This document shows positions 1-10,865 of a stretch of DNA of 64,000 nt, in pieces. This DNA comes from Euleptes europaea (taxonomy: Eukaryota > Chordata > Lepidosauria > Squamata > Sphaerodactylidae), in assembly GCF_029931775.1 (NCBI RefSeq), contig NC_079324.1, forward strand, positions 56,138,402 to 56,202,401, given 5' to 3'. The stretch's first letter is position 1, and each line of letters starts with the position of its first letter. The position numbers were made by a program, and so were the translations under genes. The notes beneath the pieces were generated by a model. The model was not told where the DNA came from and did no database searches. It was given only the letters and a program-made list of their open reading frames with translations.

Positions 1-786
1 TTCAGAGAGTCCTATAATCAGTTTCTCATTGCCTAGTTTTGGAACAATCAAACGGTAATCAGAGAAAGAGAAACCCCCAAATACAACTTTAGAGACCGTT
101 TTTTTTTTAAAGCAACATAAAACGAAAACGTATCCTGTCTTTCCCAGTAGAAAAATCACTGTAATTTAAAAACGATTGTCAAGTAATTCCATGAATTTTC
201 CATAAGCTCTAAAAATACTGTTCTAACATCCAAAAAACGGTTCCATTTTATTTTTATTTGACTCCACAAACAGCTACATTTGCCATCTCTGGGCACTTAG
301 GCAACATGAAAAGCTGGCCCATTTTCGGCGGCAGAGAGCACTCCCCGGGCTGTTTCGAGTTAACCTGCCTAGCAATCGGTGAGGATGAATTGGCAGCAAC
401 CCCAGGCAGGCTGCTTCGATGGATTCCCCCCCCCCCATCTAACAGGAATTTTTGTCTTTTGAAAGCCAAATGGCACCGAAGCAGCAACGAATCTGCTCAG
501 AAACCTCGACTCCGAGGCAACCAGGAATTACCCGGTCCAGTTCCTAGCTCTGCCTTGGAGCACTTTTCGTACTCTTGACCAGCCCAGAACTTCGGTCCCA
601 GTGGGCAAACAAGCTCTTTCTTAAGGATGACCCATTACCCATTTTGCATTTTCAAAAGTCCTCCTCTCCCTTTTGCACACAGTCGCATGTATTATGGGAT
701 GGCTCGTTCCATCCTCCCATCTCGCAGCTGCCCTGGCGCTCAGCTCAGCTGCATACCAAATGTTTCAGCTTCACAGCTTCGAACCT
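1..786. other. Repeat-free intergenic segment
   Basis: No recognised repeat or gene is present. A poly-C run lies near 427-437. The mixed-composition part at about 250-560 looks like single-copy DNA and could be conserved non-coding sequence. The short open frames on both strands show no family resemblance. Confidence 0.4.
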
Positions 787-1335
787 AGGGTTGCCAACTG
801 TCAGATATTAGCTGGAGATCTCCTGCTATTACATCTAGGGTTGCCAAGGGCCCGGTGGCGGCGGGTAAAATCCCACCAATCCACCAGGCTGCCCGCCGAC
901 CAGCTGAGGGCTGGTGCGCGCATGCCAGCATTGCTGACCAGAGGGCTGGTGGGCAATGCTGGCATGCGCGCAAACTGCACACACGTCACTTCTGGGTTTA
1001 CTCTATGGAAATCATAGAGTTTCGGCCTAGATCACTAGAGCGTTTGTGTCGCTTCCGGGTAAACCCGGAGGTGACGTAGGCACATCACGCGGGGTGCTTG
1101 TGCGTGCTGCGCCAGGCACACGCGTTGCGCACTGCGGCCCCACAAAGTTCCTGCCGGTGGAGCAAAGGGGCCTGGCAAGCCTAATTACATCTGATCTCCA
1201 GCCAATAGAGATCTGTTCCCCTGGAGAAAATGGCTGCTTTGGCAATTGGACTCTATGGCATTGAAGTCCCTTCCCTTCCCAAACACCGCCCTCCTCAGGC
1301 TTCACCCCAAAAAATCTCCCACCGGTGGCAACCCT
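787..1335. mobile_element. hAT-like MITE (AGGGTTGCC family) split by a second MITE
   Basis: The host copy begins AGGGTTGCCAACTG at 787, breaks at 836, resumes at 1185 with CTGATCTCCAGCCAATAGAG and ends GGCAACCCT at 1335. The two halves join to the usual roughly 200-bp consensus (GAAAATGGCTGCTTTGGCAA near 1226 is diagnostic). The family has no coding capacity. Short inverted ends AGGGTTGCC/GGCAACCCT and duplicated targets mark it as a non-autonomous DNA transposon. Confidence 0.75.
837..1184. mobile_element. Longer MITE variant nested in the previous one, with perfect hairpin
   Basis: This is a 348-bp insertion beginning AGGGTTGCCAAGGGCCC and ending CCTGGCAAGCCTAA. It is flanked by TTACATCT at 829-836 and again at 1185-1192. 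The ends match the 210-bp MITE family but the middle is different and CpG-rich. It contains a perfect 20-bp inverted repeat (915-934 with 953-972, TGCGCGCATGCCAGCATTGC) around an 18-nt loop. No coding capacity was seen. Confidence 0.75.
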
Positions 1336-1364
1336 ATTCAAACCTGAGGTCCTGGGACATATCT

Positions 1365-1574
1365 AGGGTTGCCAGGTCCCTCTTAGCCATCTGTGAGAGA
1401 TTTTGGGGGTGGAGCCTGAAGAGGGGAGGGTTTGGGGAGGGGAGGGACTTCAATGCCATACAGTCCAATTGCCAAAGCGGCCATTTTTCTCCAGGTGATC
1501 TGATCTCTATCGGCTGGAGATCAGTTGTATCAGCAGGAGATCTCCTGCTACTACCTGGCAGTTGGCAACCCTAG
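1365..1574. mobile_element. MITE, complete copy with target duplication
   Basis: This is a 210-bp full copy running from AGGGTTGCCAGGTCCC to GGTTGGCAACCCTAG-like ends. ACATATCT occurs directly before (1357-1364) and directly after (1575-1582). It is one of the two cleanest copies for defining the family and its 6- to 8-bp target duplication. Confidence 0.85.
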
Positions 1575-1582
1575 ACATATCT

Positions 1583-2222
1583 CAGAGCCTCAGTTTTGGC
1601 TGGAAAATGGTGTGCAAACCACAGACTAAAGGGATTTTAAGTGGGGCTGCTGGTATTTTAATGGCCCCTTTCACCTGACTTTGGTCTGTCAGATAAGCAG
1701 TCACTATCTGAAGTTGGCTGTCCTGAGTTCAAGAGTTCCGGGAAGGGGCTGTGTCAGCCAGCCTGCATTTTCCTGTACTCATCATAACTCTGCTAGACCA
1801 AAGCAATTGCAACATTAGGCCCTGTGCAGAATTAAACACCTGCTGTTCCTGGCAGGGGCCGGCATGCAGCGGAGAAAGGGCTAATCCATTGGAAGCAAAG
1901 CGTGTAACAATTATTCACGAGGCTGGAAGAAAAATGGGAGAGCCATTCTGGGTTCATTTGGCCAATTATGTGGGATTTTACTAGCAGAAATACAGAGACC
2001 GTTCAACAGCTGGCAGATGAGAGACCACCTTTGGACTCACCTAATTGCTCCGGATTGGAAGGATTTAAATCACGAACATATGACTGGCAGAGGTTTCTGT
2101 TATGTCAATTGGACTTCCAGTGATATGCCGTGCAGATTTCAGGGTTACTTTACCTAGTCTTCTCTTGTGGATGAAAAAGTTGTGGCTTCCTTTGGGATCT
2201 GAGAAAGGCTGGGTAGGGAGAA
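1583..2222. other. Intergenic segment, no recognised gene
   Basis: Mostly single-copy-looking DNA between two MITEs. No family resemblance was found in either strand. Confidence 0.35.
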
Positions 2223-2430
2223 GGGTTGCCAGGTCCCTCTTCACCACTGGCAGGAGGATTTTGGGGCGGAGCCTGAGGCGGGCGGGGTTTGGGGAGGGGA
2301 GGGACTTCAGTGCCATAGAGTCCAATTACCAAAGCAGCCACTTTCTCCCGGGGAACTGATCTCTATTGGCTGGAGTTCAGTTGTATTTGCAGGAGATCTC
2401 CAGCTAGTACCTGGAGGCTGGGAACCCTAG
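2223..2430. mobile_element. MITE (AGGGTTGCC family)
   Basis: A near-complete copy starting AGGGTTGCCAGGTCCCTC and ending just after CCTGGAGGCTGGGAACCCTA. It contains the family core (GGGACTTCAGTGCCATAGAG). Confidence 0.8.
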
Positions 2431-2537
2431 TAGGGAGGGAGGGGTACGTCAGCCTTTTCCTGCCCTCCAGTTCTCATCTCGGTAACCCTCCCTCTACTTG
2501 GCTGCTTTTCCAGATAGGGGGAAAGATATCGGTCCCT

Positions 2538-2611
2538 GGGTTGCCAGCTCCAGGGTGGAAAATACCTGGAGATCTGGGGATGAAGCCTGGGGTAGGCAGG
2601 GTTTGGGGACA
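2538..2611. mobile_element. Truncated MITE, alternative-end subfamily
   Basis: Starts GGTTGCCAGCTCCAGGGTGG and carries the alternative terminus (AAATACCTGGAGATCTGGGG) seen in other long-end copies. It is interrupted by the next copy at 2612. Confidence 0.65.
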
Positions 2612-2818
2612 GGGTTGCCAGGTCCCTCTTCACCACTGGTGGGAGGTTTTTGGGGTGGAGCCTGAGGAGGGCGGGGTTTGGGGAAGGGAGGGACTTCCAT
2701 GCCATAGAGTCCAATTGCCAAAGCAACCATTTTCTCCAGGAGAACTGATCTCTTTCGGCTGGAGATCAGCTGTAATAGCAGGAGATCTCCAGCTAGTACC
2801 TGGAGGTTGGCAACCCTA
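2612..2818. mobile_element. MITE (AGGGTTGCC family)
   Basis: A complete copy from AGGGTTGCCAGGTCCCTC to GGAGGTTGGCAACCCTA, sitting inside or abutting the truncated copy before it. Confidence 0.8.
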
Positions 2819-2939
2819 TTACGTATATAAGTTAGTGTATTGATTAACCACTGTGTTATTTAGAATTGTTAACTGACCTCGCTGGAAGAAGCTAAATCTG
2901 TATGTGTATGTGTAGTGTTTGTAATGTTTAAAATGTTAA

Positions 2940-2953
2940 TTATATATATATAT

Positions 2954-2989
<36 letters not shown>

Positions 2990-2990
2990 T
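2940..2990. repeat. (TA)n(CA)n(TA)n microsatellite
   Basis: Alternating TA, then about eight CA units, then TA again. Confidence 0.9.
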
Positions 2991-3374
2991 TTAAAAGGAT
3001 GATACCAGTAGGCAACCAGCCACTAGCCCTTTCCCGTCAGCTGACCATCTTTGCAAAGAAAAGTTTGGGAAGCGGCAACACCTGAGAAGTCCTTTGACCA
3101 AGTTGAGGGCCTGGTTTGCCTCTCAAGGAGGGCAAACACACTCAAGATCCACCTTGCCTTTGCAATGGTACATTTCTGAGTGGCGTTAAGATTTGCCTCC
3201 TGGCAGTCCAAGAACGAGCGGTTCTTAGAATGAAGGCAGCTGATCCTACTGGGAAACCGCTAGGTTCGCTTCAATTATGACAAGGCCCATTTAGGGAAAT
3301 TTAAAGATCAGCTAAGTGGTTATTAATATTACATATGGATAGGAATTAAAGGTAGCGGCGCCTCGCCCCTCATC

Positions 3375-3575
3375 TTGGAGGCGCTGAGAATGCCTCCGTC
3401 ATGTGGAGAGGCAATTTTCATTAAAAAAAATTTAGATGTCCATGCCCTGTTAAGAGAGGATGTGTCCACTCAAGCTCTCACTCTTGATTTGTTTCAGAGA
3501 TTCCCAGAAGAACTAAAAAGCAACATTATACTTGATACTGCCCTAGAAAGGCTGAGAGAGGGCAAGCCTATTTGA
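3375..3575 (+). other. Small open frame of unknown origin
   Basis: A 66-codon frame in otherwise unassigned DNA. Its second half (for example LTLDLFQRFPEELKSNIILD and ALERLREGKPI) has the composition of a real helical protein rather than random sequence, so it may be the end of a retrocopy or of a degraded mobile-element protein. No AATAAA or poly(A) tract follows closely, no splice context is convincing, and I do not recognise the family. Confidence 0.25.
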
Positions 3576-3614
3576 TCCCGAAACGGCATCAACCATCCCA
3601 AGTTAGGAAGAAAT

Positions 3615-3822
3615 AGGGTTGCCAACCTCCAGGTACTAGCTGGAGATCTCCTCCTATTACAATGGATCTCCAGCCAACAGAGATCAGTTCACCTGGAGAA
3701 AATGGCTGCTTTGACAATTGGACTCTATGGCACTGAAGTCCCTCCCTTCCCCAAACCCCCCTTTCTGCAGACTCTGCCCCAAAAACCTCCCGCCGGTGGC
3801 GAAGAGGGACCTGGCAACCCTA
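3615..3822. mobile_element. MITE (AGGGTTGCC family)
   Basis: Complete copy from AGGGTTGCCAACCTCCAGG to GACCTGGCAACCCTA, in the opposite orientation to the copies near 2.2-2.8 kb. Confidence 0.8.
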
Positions 3823-4494
3823 CACCGGGAGGTTGGTAACACCAGTATGAGGATGAATAAATGTATTTGTGTAGGGCTGTAGGCCATTACAAAACACCAT
3901 CAACAAATAAGACACATTAAAACATAAATCTGCATAATGAAAATCAAGCTATAAAATTGGGATTACAATAGTATAAACGACCTTCAAATAATTAATTTTG
4001 ATGGAACAATACAGACAACAACCGCAGACGAAAATCAGTTTTACATAACTGCTCTCGAAGAGACAGTCTTTGCCCTTACTTTCTTGGCTGCTGGGGGGGG
4101 GGGGTGGTATCTCTAGTACTCACCCCCAGTTCCCCCCCCCCCAGCCTGTTGCATACCCTCCAACAGATCACAAGCAAAAATAAGGACATGCTTATAACAT
4201 CAAACCAAGGATTATGCCCTCCTGTTAACTACTGCCAAAGACTTTCCTCGATTGGATGTATTAATTTATGCTTCCGCAGACTCTCTTGTCTGGTTCTAAA
4301 AGCCTCTCTGTTTGTTGTTATTGAGGTTAAAGATATGCGGGGCGGGGGGATAGCTGTTTTGCAGTCTGTTAACATGTGTCTCGCCAGCATGAGAAACTAC
4401 AGGTTGTACAAAACGCGGCACTTTAACACTCATGCATCTCTGGTTTCGATGCCACATGCATAAAAGATGAGATGCATCCACCACCCTTGACTAT

Positions 4495-4690
4495 TTGACT
4501 ACTGCACTGTGCTGTATGTGGAGCTACCCTTGAAGCTCCTGCAGAAACCTGCAGAAATAGTGCCAAATGCAGCTGCCGAGCTGATAATTGGGGCAGAGAA
4601 TGTGTTCCCACCTGTTTTTGCTAGGATTGCACTGGCTTCCACTTTGCTTGAAGAGCCCACCTCTTGCCCGCTAGCTTGTTAAGATCTAAG
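4495..4690 (+). mobile_element. Degraded LINE reverse-transcriptase C-terminal fragment
   Basis: Translated fragments resemble the conserved stretch of L2/CR1-like LINE proteins (VQNAAARL..GA...H..PIL..LHWLPV): here NAAAELIIGAENVFPPVFAR is seen. Short and decayed. Confidence 0.45.
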
Positions 4691-4756
4691 ACAGCAGCGG
4701 TGGAATGCCATAGACTTCACCCTCCAAATATGCCATTTTGTCCGGGGGAACTGCCT

Positions 4757-4975
4757 GTGTTTCACAGCACCTAATAGCCTGATCTCATCAGATCTCAGAA
4801 GCTAAGCAGGGTCAGCCCTAGTTAGTATTTGGATGGGAGACCACCAAGGAAGTCCAGGGTTGCTATACAGAGGAAGGCACTGGCAAACCACCTCTGTTAG
4901 TCTCTTACCTTGAAAACCCCATAAGGGGTCGCCATAAGTCGGCTGCGACTTGACGGCACTTTACACACACACAAT
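4757..4975 (+). mobile_element. 5S-rRNA-derived SINE with Bov-B-like tail
   Basis: The head contains 5S rRNA sequence (CTGATCTCATCAGATCTC, AGAAGCTAAGCAGGGTCAG, TTAGTATTTGGATGGGAGAC), which includes the internal pol III promoter region of 5S genes. The tail (GGGGTCGCCATAAGTCGGCT then ACTTGACGGCACTTTACACA) is shared with Bov-B LINEs, as described for 5S-Sauria SINEs. It is not a functional 5S gene. Confidence 0.85.
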
Positions 4976-4982
4976 ATAATAG

Positions 4983-5180
4983 GCATGCTCCTCTGATCCT
5001 GGAGAGAATAGGTATGCATCATGACTAGCATTCATTTTTACTAGTAGCCATGAATAACCCTCTCCTCCATGAACATGTCCACTCCCCTCTTAAAGCCTTC
5101 CAAGTTGGCAGCCATCACCACATCCTGGAGCAGGGAGTTCCACAATTTAACTATGCGTTGTGTGAAGAACCCTGAAGGAC
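4983..5180 (-). mobile_element. CR1/L3-like LINE 3' end
   Basis: Reverse copy of the 3' UTR plus the last codons of a LINE that recurs in the window. On the minus strand it reads from WNSLPQDVVM-type codons into TACTAGTCATGATGCATACC and TAGGTGCTGTGG. Confidence 0.7.
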
Positions 5181-5711
5181 ACTACTGGAAACTCTTAACA
5201 ACAAGTTAACAAGGTATTCCCAAGAGGTCAAAAATAAGGTCACAGTCTGGACAGTGATTTACCGGCGGCGTAGCAGAACATCATGACTGCCTCTGTTAAA
5301 TGGGGACTGTTGTCCGTGTCAAAAATCTGCAGCCTTGCGGAAGAGCCATTAACAGGCTCAAGAGAAGGAAATATGGGCAGCATAAACAGATACGTTATGA
5401 GAGAGATTCTTCGCATGCGTCGAGTGTTGTATTTCTCCTCTGCTTTAATACTAACACCATCACCATCCTCAGGGCATAACGCAGGACGATTATCCTCGAT
5501 TTGCAGCCATTTAATTTTGTTAAGAACACACAACATTACTCATGCTGTCAAGGCAAAAAAAAATATTGCTGGTAAATGAAACGGCGTGATAAGCAGATGC
5601 TTTGTTTGTAATAATAAAACATGGGCGTAATTGTCATGGCCACTTCATTCAACTTGTTTTCTATTTTCTCATAGCCCAGGCCAAACTTTGGGTTTTAACA
5701 GCCACGGTGGT

Positions 5712-5752
5712 GGTGGAAATTGCTGTCAAGTCGCAGCGGACTTATGGTCAGG
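5712..5752 (-). mobile_element. Bov-B-like SINE tail fragment
   Basis: GCTGTCAAGTCGCAGCGGAC matches the tail of the 5S-type SINEs in reverse. It is cut short by the following MITE. Confidence 0.5.
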
Positions 5753-5900
5753 GTAACCAACCTCCAGGTACTAGCTGGAGATCTCCTGCTATTACAACTG
5801 ATCTCCAACCAATAGAGATCAGTTCCCCTGGAGAAAACGGCCGCTTTGGCAATTGGACTCTATGGGACTGAAGACCCCAAACCCCGCCCTCCTCAGGTGG
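5753..5900. mobile_element. MITE, 3'-truncated
   Basis: Begins CCAACCTCCAGGTACTAGC and runs through GAAAACGGCCGCTTTGGCAA to CCCCGCCCTCCTCAGG. The last 50 bp of the family consensus are missing. Confidence 0.7.
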
Positions 5901-5979
5901 AGTGGAGACTTAACAAAATGGCACCCTATGAAGCCATGACATCATCAATGGCTGCATAACAGGAAGTGACATCAGTACA

Positions 5980-6322
5980 TCAGTGCATAGTTAAATTGTG
6001 GAACTTCCTGCCCCAGGATGTGGTGATGGCTGCCCACTTGAAAGACTTTAAGAGGGGAGTGGTCATATTCATGGAGGAGATGGGGTATTCATGGCTACTA
6101 GTTAAAATGGATACTAGTCATGATGCATACGTATTCCCTCCAGGATCAGATGAGCATGCCTATTATATTGGGTGCGGTGGAACACAGGCAGGATAATGCT
6201 GCTGCAGTCGTCTTGTTTGTGGGCTTCCTAGAGGCACCTGGTTGGCCACTGTGTGAACAGACTGCTGGACTTGATAGGCCTTGGTCTGATCCAGCATGGC
6301 TTTTCTGATGTTCTTATGTTCA
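5980..6322 (+). mobile_element. CR1/L3-like LINE 3' end
   Basis: Contains the final codons (KLWNFLPQDVVMAAHLKDFK pattern) and the complete 3' UTR ending CCTTGGTCTGATCCAGCATG then GCTTTTCTGATGTTCTTATG. The WN.LP..V motif is the usual C terminus of CR1/L2-clade ORF2 proteins. Confidence 0.75.
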
Positions 6323-6746
6323 TCATGGGACACGGTAGGATTTCCCAAAACAATATGGTGCAAACTGTAGAATTTAGGATCCTAGAGCATCCTTCAGCAT
6401 GGCGAGTTCTGATTACGGAGCTAGAAGTGACATTTTGGCACTGTAGGATGCCATTTCAGTCCCCCCCCCTTTTTCACCCACCGCCCTACAGGGCAGGGTG
6501 GGGGACCAAGGACGAGAGTGGGTCACCCTATGTAGGACTGGGACAGATATTCACACTGCAGTGTACCTAAAAGCAGTGGGTACCAGGGCTCAAGATCGCT
6601 TAACAAGCTTCATGATGATGTGCACATTTGAATCCAGACCCCCCCAAATCCTAAACCAATGCTAACTACTTTACTGCAATAATGCTGCACCCCCTCACCC
6701 AGTACCATGGCACAGATCCAACTTGGGGGGGGGGGGGCTACAACTG

Positions 6747-7376
6747 AATCATAGAATCACAGAGTTGGAAGGGACCACCAGGGTCATCTAGTCCAACCCC
6801 CTGCACAATGCAGGAAATTCACAACCACCTCCACTCCACAACCCCAGTGACCTGTACTCCATGCCCAGAAAATGGCCAAGATGCCCTCCCTCTCATCATC
6901 TGCTTAAGGTCATAGAATCAGCATTGCTTACAGATGGGCCATCTAGCCTGTGCTTAAAAACCTCCAGGAAGGAGAGCTCACCCCCTCCCGAGGAAGCCTG
7001 TTCCACTGAGGAACCGCTCTGTTAGAAAATTCTTCCTAATGACTAGACGGAACCTCTTTTAATTTAATTTCAACCCATTGGCTCTGGTCCGACCTTTTGG
7101 GGCAAAGAAAACAACTCGGCACCCTCCTCTCTATGACAGCCCTTCAAGTATTTGAAGATGGTTATCATGTTCCCTCTCAGTCCTCTCCAGGCTAAACATC
7201 CCCAGCTCCTTCAACCTTTCCTCATAGGACCTGGTCTCCAGACCCCTCACCATCTTTGTTGCCCTCCTCTGGACACGTTCCAGCTTGTCTACATCCTTCT
7301 CAAATTGCGGTGCCCAAAACTGAACACAGTACTGAACTGCTGTATAAAGAATGCGAAAAGGTCTGTTTTGACCCAA
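6747..7376 (-). mobile_element. CR1 LINE, 3' part
   Basis: Minus-strand translation of the right part gives the CR1 ORF2 C terminus ([51 protein letters not shown]). The 3' UTR ends in the CR1 signature AGTTGGAAGGGACC ... TTCTATGATTC. 5' truncated, as most CR1 copies are. Confidence 0.9.
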
Positions 7377-8112
7377 TTAAACTCTAATGGGGAAGAATAT
7401 TTACCTGTCACAATCGTCAACGTAAGTACATGTTGACTTCCAGCTCATCTCCTGTTACACGGTTTTCTTTTTTCTGTTTTCGTTTTGTTTCTTTTTTTGC
7501 AAAAGGATAGAAATTATTTTGAATGATAATAATGGCCGTGTAATGACTGTTTTTCATTTGCGTCCATCTCTTTAGAATTAGCTTGGCATTTTAACAAGTT
7601 CAGTTTAAAAAAAAAGAAGAAAAGAAAAGCTAAGCAACAAAAGGACACACAATTGGATACTTAGAAAAGGCGGTGGGCGGGGGGAACGCAGGCCGGTCCC
7701 TCGCCGTATTTCATTTTCAGATCTCTTATTAAATTATAAGGGCTGCTGATGTCACTGTTTCCCCTTCTCCCTCCGAAGCCACTAAATTCATTTTATCCAC
7801 CCCTCCTCCACCCCCACCCAAATGCCCTATATTAACCCAGTCAGTTGGCTCAAGTCTCTAATCCTCGGGATGCCAGAGGGCAAGTGAAATAAATAAATAA
7901 ACCCAAGAGGTTCTTCAGATAACTCCATTTCCTGGCAGTTTTCTTCTCGTGAGAGCAAGGTCAAATTATTGTCACGGTTTCCGTGAAGCCACTTGAAATG
8001 CAAGATGGAAAAATACATCACAGCGGAGAGGGGCAAGGGGAAGAGAGGAATATTATCCAATGCTATGAAGGTTTAACAGCCAGGAATCTGCGCTTGAGAT
8101 AAAAGGGTCTTC
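7377..8112. other. Repeat-free segment, possible conserved non-coding DNA
   Basis: No repeat is recognised. The part at about 7500-7600 is AT-rich single-copy DNA with several TAAT/ATTA words (GATAATAATGGCCGTGTAAT). No coding frame is supported. Confidence 0.35.
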
Positions 8113-8115
8113 ATG

Positions 8116-8323
8116 GGGTTGCCAACCTCCAGGCACCAGCTGGAGATCTCCTGCTATTACGACTGATCTCCAGCCCATAGAGATCAGTTCAGCTGGAGAA
8201 AATGGCCGCTTTGGCAATTGGACTCTATGGCATTGAAGTCCCTCCCCTCCCCAAACCCCGCCCTCCTCAGGCTCCGCACCCAAAAACCTCCCGCCGGTGG
8301 CGAAGAGGGACCTGGCAACCCTA
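8116..8323. mobile_element. MITE (AGGGTTGCC family)
   Basis: Complete copy from GGGTTGCCAACCTCCAGG to GGGACCTGGCAACCCTA. Confidence 0.8.
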
Positions 8324-8605
8324 TTGGAATTGCTAGGAGAGTGACTGGTGTCTGGGCTTGTCCACATGGGGCCTTTTACTTAGTTCTGGCCCCATCCTGC
8401 TTTGGTTTATACCCTGATTTCCACACACTTTTTTTTGCCTAGTTTCCATTTCATTTTTTTCTCTCCCCCACCCCCATTTCCCCCCTAGTTCTTTTGAGAC
8501 TCCTTTTACCCCAATATTTTTCTGGAAGCTGACTTTGAGTCTCCTTTTTCCTCGTGCATAATGTTTCTGTTGGTCTTCTTTGTTCTGCCCATTCCCACCC
8601 AACTA

Positions 8606-8892
8606 GCTGACTCTAATCTGGAGAACCGGGTTTGATGCCCTGCTCCTCCACATGAGTGGTGGACTCTAATCTGGAGAACCTGGTTGGTTTCCCCACTCCT
8701 ACACATGAAGCCAGCTGGGTGAACTTGGTCTAGTCACAGTTCTTTCTGTACTCTCTCAGCCCTATCTACTACACAAGGTGTCTGTTGTGGGGAGGGGAAG
8801 GGAAGGAGATTGTAAGCCGGTTTGATTCTCCTTAAAAAGGTAGAGAAAGTCGGCATATAAAAACCAACTCTTCTTCTTCTTCTTCTTCTTCT
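8606..8892 (+). mobile_element. tRNA-derived SINE (SINE-A, Sauria-like), head truncated
   Basis: Body GAAGCCAGCTGGGTGAACTT, GTGTCTGTTGTGGGGAGG, AAGTCGGCATATAAAAACC, ending in a (TTC)n tail. This family recurs about 20 times in the window. Confidence 0.85.
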
Positions 8893-8961
8893 GGAAGCTA
8901 CTTAATTTTTTTCAAGAGAGTTGGGAGCTACCAGTCACAATATGGCGGCTAGGTGGATGGA

Positions 8962-9083
8962 GCCAATCTCAGCCCCACCTACCTTACAAGGTGTCTGTTG
9001 TGGGGAGAGGAAGGGAAGGTGATTGTAAGCCACTTTGAGACTCCTTATAGGCAAAGAAAGGCAGGGTATAAAAACCTTCTAGT
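8962..9083 (+). mobile_element. SINE-A fragment
   Basis: Carries only the 3' half of SINE-A (TCAGCCCCACCTACCTTACA, GTGTCTGTTGTGGGGAGAGG, GGCAGGGTATAAAAACC). Confidence 0.75.
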
Positions 9084-9089
9084 CCAAAA

Positions 9090-9780
9090 AAAAAAACACA
9101 AAACCATCTCTGGGGCCTTTGAAAATGCAGCTTTTCTGCCCCAGTTCTAAACATTTGATAGCTCAAAGTCTCAACCTCTTTGTATGTCTTGCATGAAAGA
9201 CCAATTCCGATTTTTGTGGCTGGCTTTCATATGGAAACTTAGAGCTGTCTGCAAGAAAGCAATCTTTTTTCCCCGCACTGAAGTGTTTCCAGTTGTAGCA
9301 TTCTGGCATGCATAAAAGTGAGTGATGCACAGATTTCGTTGCCTTTGCCTTCTTCTAGATCTAGGAGAGATAACGACCTTCATTTGAGTTTCACAATCAC
9401 TACTATTTTCCATTAGCTGCAGCTTCACAACCCAACAGCACAATATTTTACAGTGAGCAGCAATACTTGTTAGCAGGTAGAAAAGGCAAGCTGGCTCATT
9501 AGAAATGAACCGGGCATGCATTCATTATTTGCTTTCCACTTGATTCGACAAAGATTTTTGACGCGCTGTTAACAGCTCAACAGCCTGATATTTTGATTTC
9601 TTTGTAATAGTGTCTCCGATTGATCATCCTTCAGCATTTTTTGGCTTTGTTACATTGGCAGCCAACAGAGTAAAAGAAAACGTATAATTTGATAGGTATT
9701 TATACATTCTATTTAGCAGCTGGCCGGGTTTTTCCCAAAGAAGTCGCATTTCATTCAGTCGGGATGCTTTACTTGGGTGG
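9090..9780. other. Intergenic segment, no gene seen
   Basis: Single-copy-looking DNA. The part from about 9540 to 9720 is AT-rich and repeat-free. No supported coding frame. Confidence 0.3.
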
Positions 9781-9960
9781 TTTCAAGAGGGTGAAGATGA
9801 AGCCCTCAGGGATTTACCAGCGTGGGCTGGTTTGTCAGCTGGGGCTGCTTCTGGAGAAAGCATGCGTGCCTTGGTTACAGCCAGACTAGACTACTGTAGC
9901 ATGCTATCCCTGGGGCTGCCTTTGAAGACTTCACTGAAAACTTCAGTTTATACTGGATGT
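9780..9960 (+). mobile_element. Decayed LINE fragment
   Basis: A frame reading LVTARLDYC followed by GLPL matches the (L)VTSRLDYCN...GLP block near the C terminus of L2/CR1/Vingi-type reverse transcriptases. Confidence 0.45.
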
Positions 9961-10616
9961 CTTAGGCTGTCGGATTGAATCTTTCATTTATGTTTCGTCA
10001 CCTCCCTTGAGTCTTGTTGAGAAAGGTGGGGTATAAATGAAGTAAATGACGTTGCTGCAAAATGTAGCAGCTAAGATTTTGACCCAATAATAAACATTTA
10101 TGGTACAGTACAAACTTATCGTATATAGCCAAAGGCCGTTACAATCAAATAAACATAAATCAGAACAGCTTCTACTAAAAAAGACACCAGTAAAATCAAG
10201 TACCAATATACATTGCTATCAAATTAGATTTAGTTATCCGGTCTAAGTACAATACTGGCTTGCATTTCCCTTGCCACTAAGGCAAAAAAAAGAAGAGACA
10301 AATTGTAAGAAACAACAGGGTCATTCTCGGGAGAAAAAGAAAGCTCCTCCCAAACATTAAAACAGCTGATAGCAGATAAAAATAAACCAAGAAATTTGGA
10401 TCTAGGTTCACAGTATAAAGGGCAGTGCAATACATGATGAGAAGGGCATCTGAAGAAGAACTTAATGAACGGGAAGGTTCATGCAGGAGGTAGGCATGGT
10501 TTCAAAGTTCTCATCTCTGCTGTTTAGACTCGAAAATCTCATTCAATTTTGCTCCCCTTTGGTGTTAATTGAATCTATGGGTCTCTGTTTTGGGGCCATA
10601 GGTGGTGTCCAATCTG

Positions 10617-10865
10617 TGAGCCAACGTGGTATAGTGGTTAGGAGCAGTGGATTTCGAAGTTCTGGAGAACCGGGGCTGATTCCCCACTCCTCCACATGAA
10701 GCCAGCTGGCTGACCTTGGGCTAGTCACAGTTCTCTCCGAACTCTCTCAGCCCCACCTACCTCACAAGGTATCTGTTGTGGGGAGAGGAAGGAAAGGAGA
10801 TTGTAAGCCGGTTTGATTATCCTTTAAAAGGTAGACAAAATCGGCATATAAAAACTTCTTCTTCC
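10617..10865 (+). mobile_element. SINE-A copy
   Basis: tRNA-like head GAGCCAACGTGGTATAGTGG (A box region), then the family body, ending TCGGCATATAAAAACTTCTT. Confidence 0.85.

Noticed and set aside
4780-4870. Possible 5S rRNA gene
   Set aside because: Only an internal part of 5S is present, with substitutions, and it is joined to a Bov-B-like tail as in other copies at 25.0 and 40.1-40.5 kb. It is a 5S-derived SINE.
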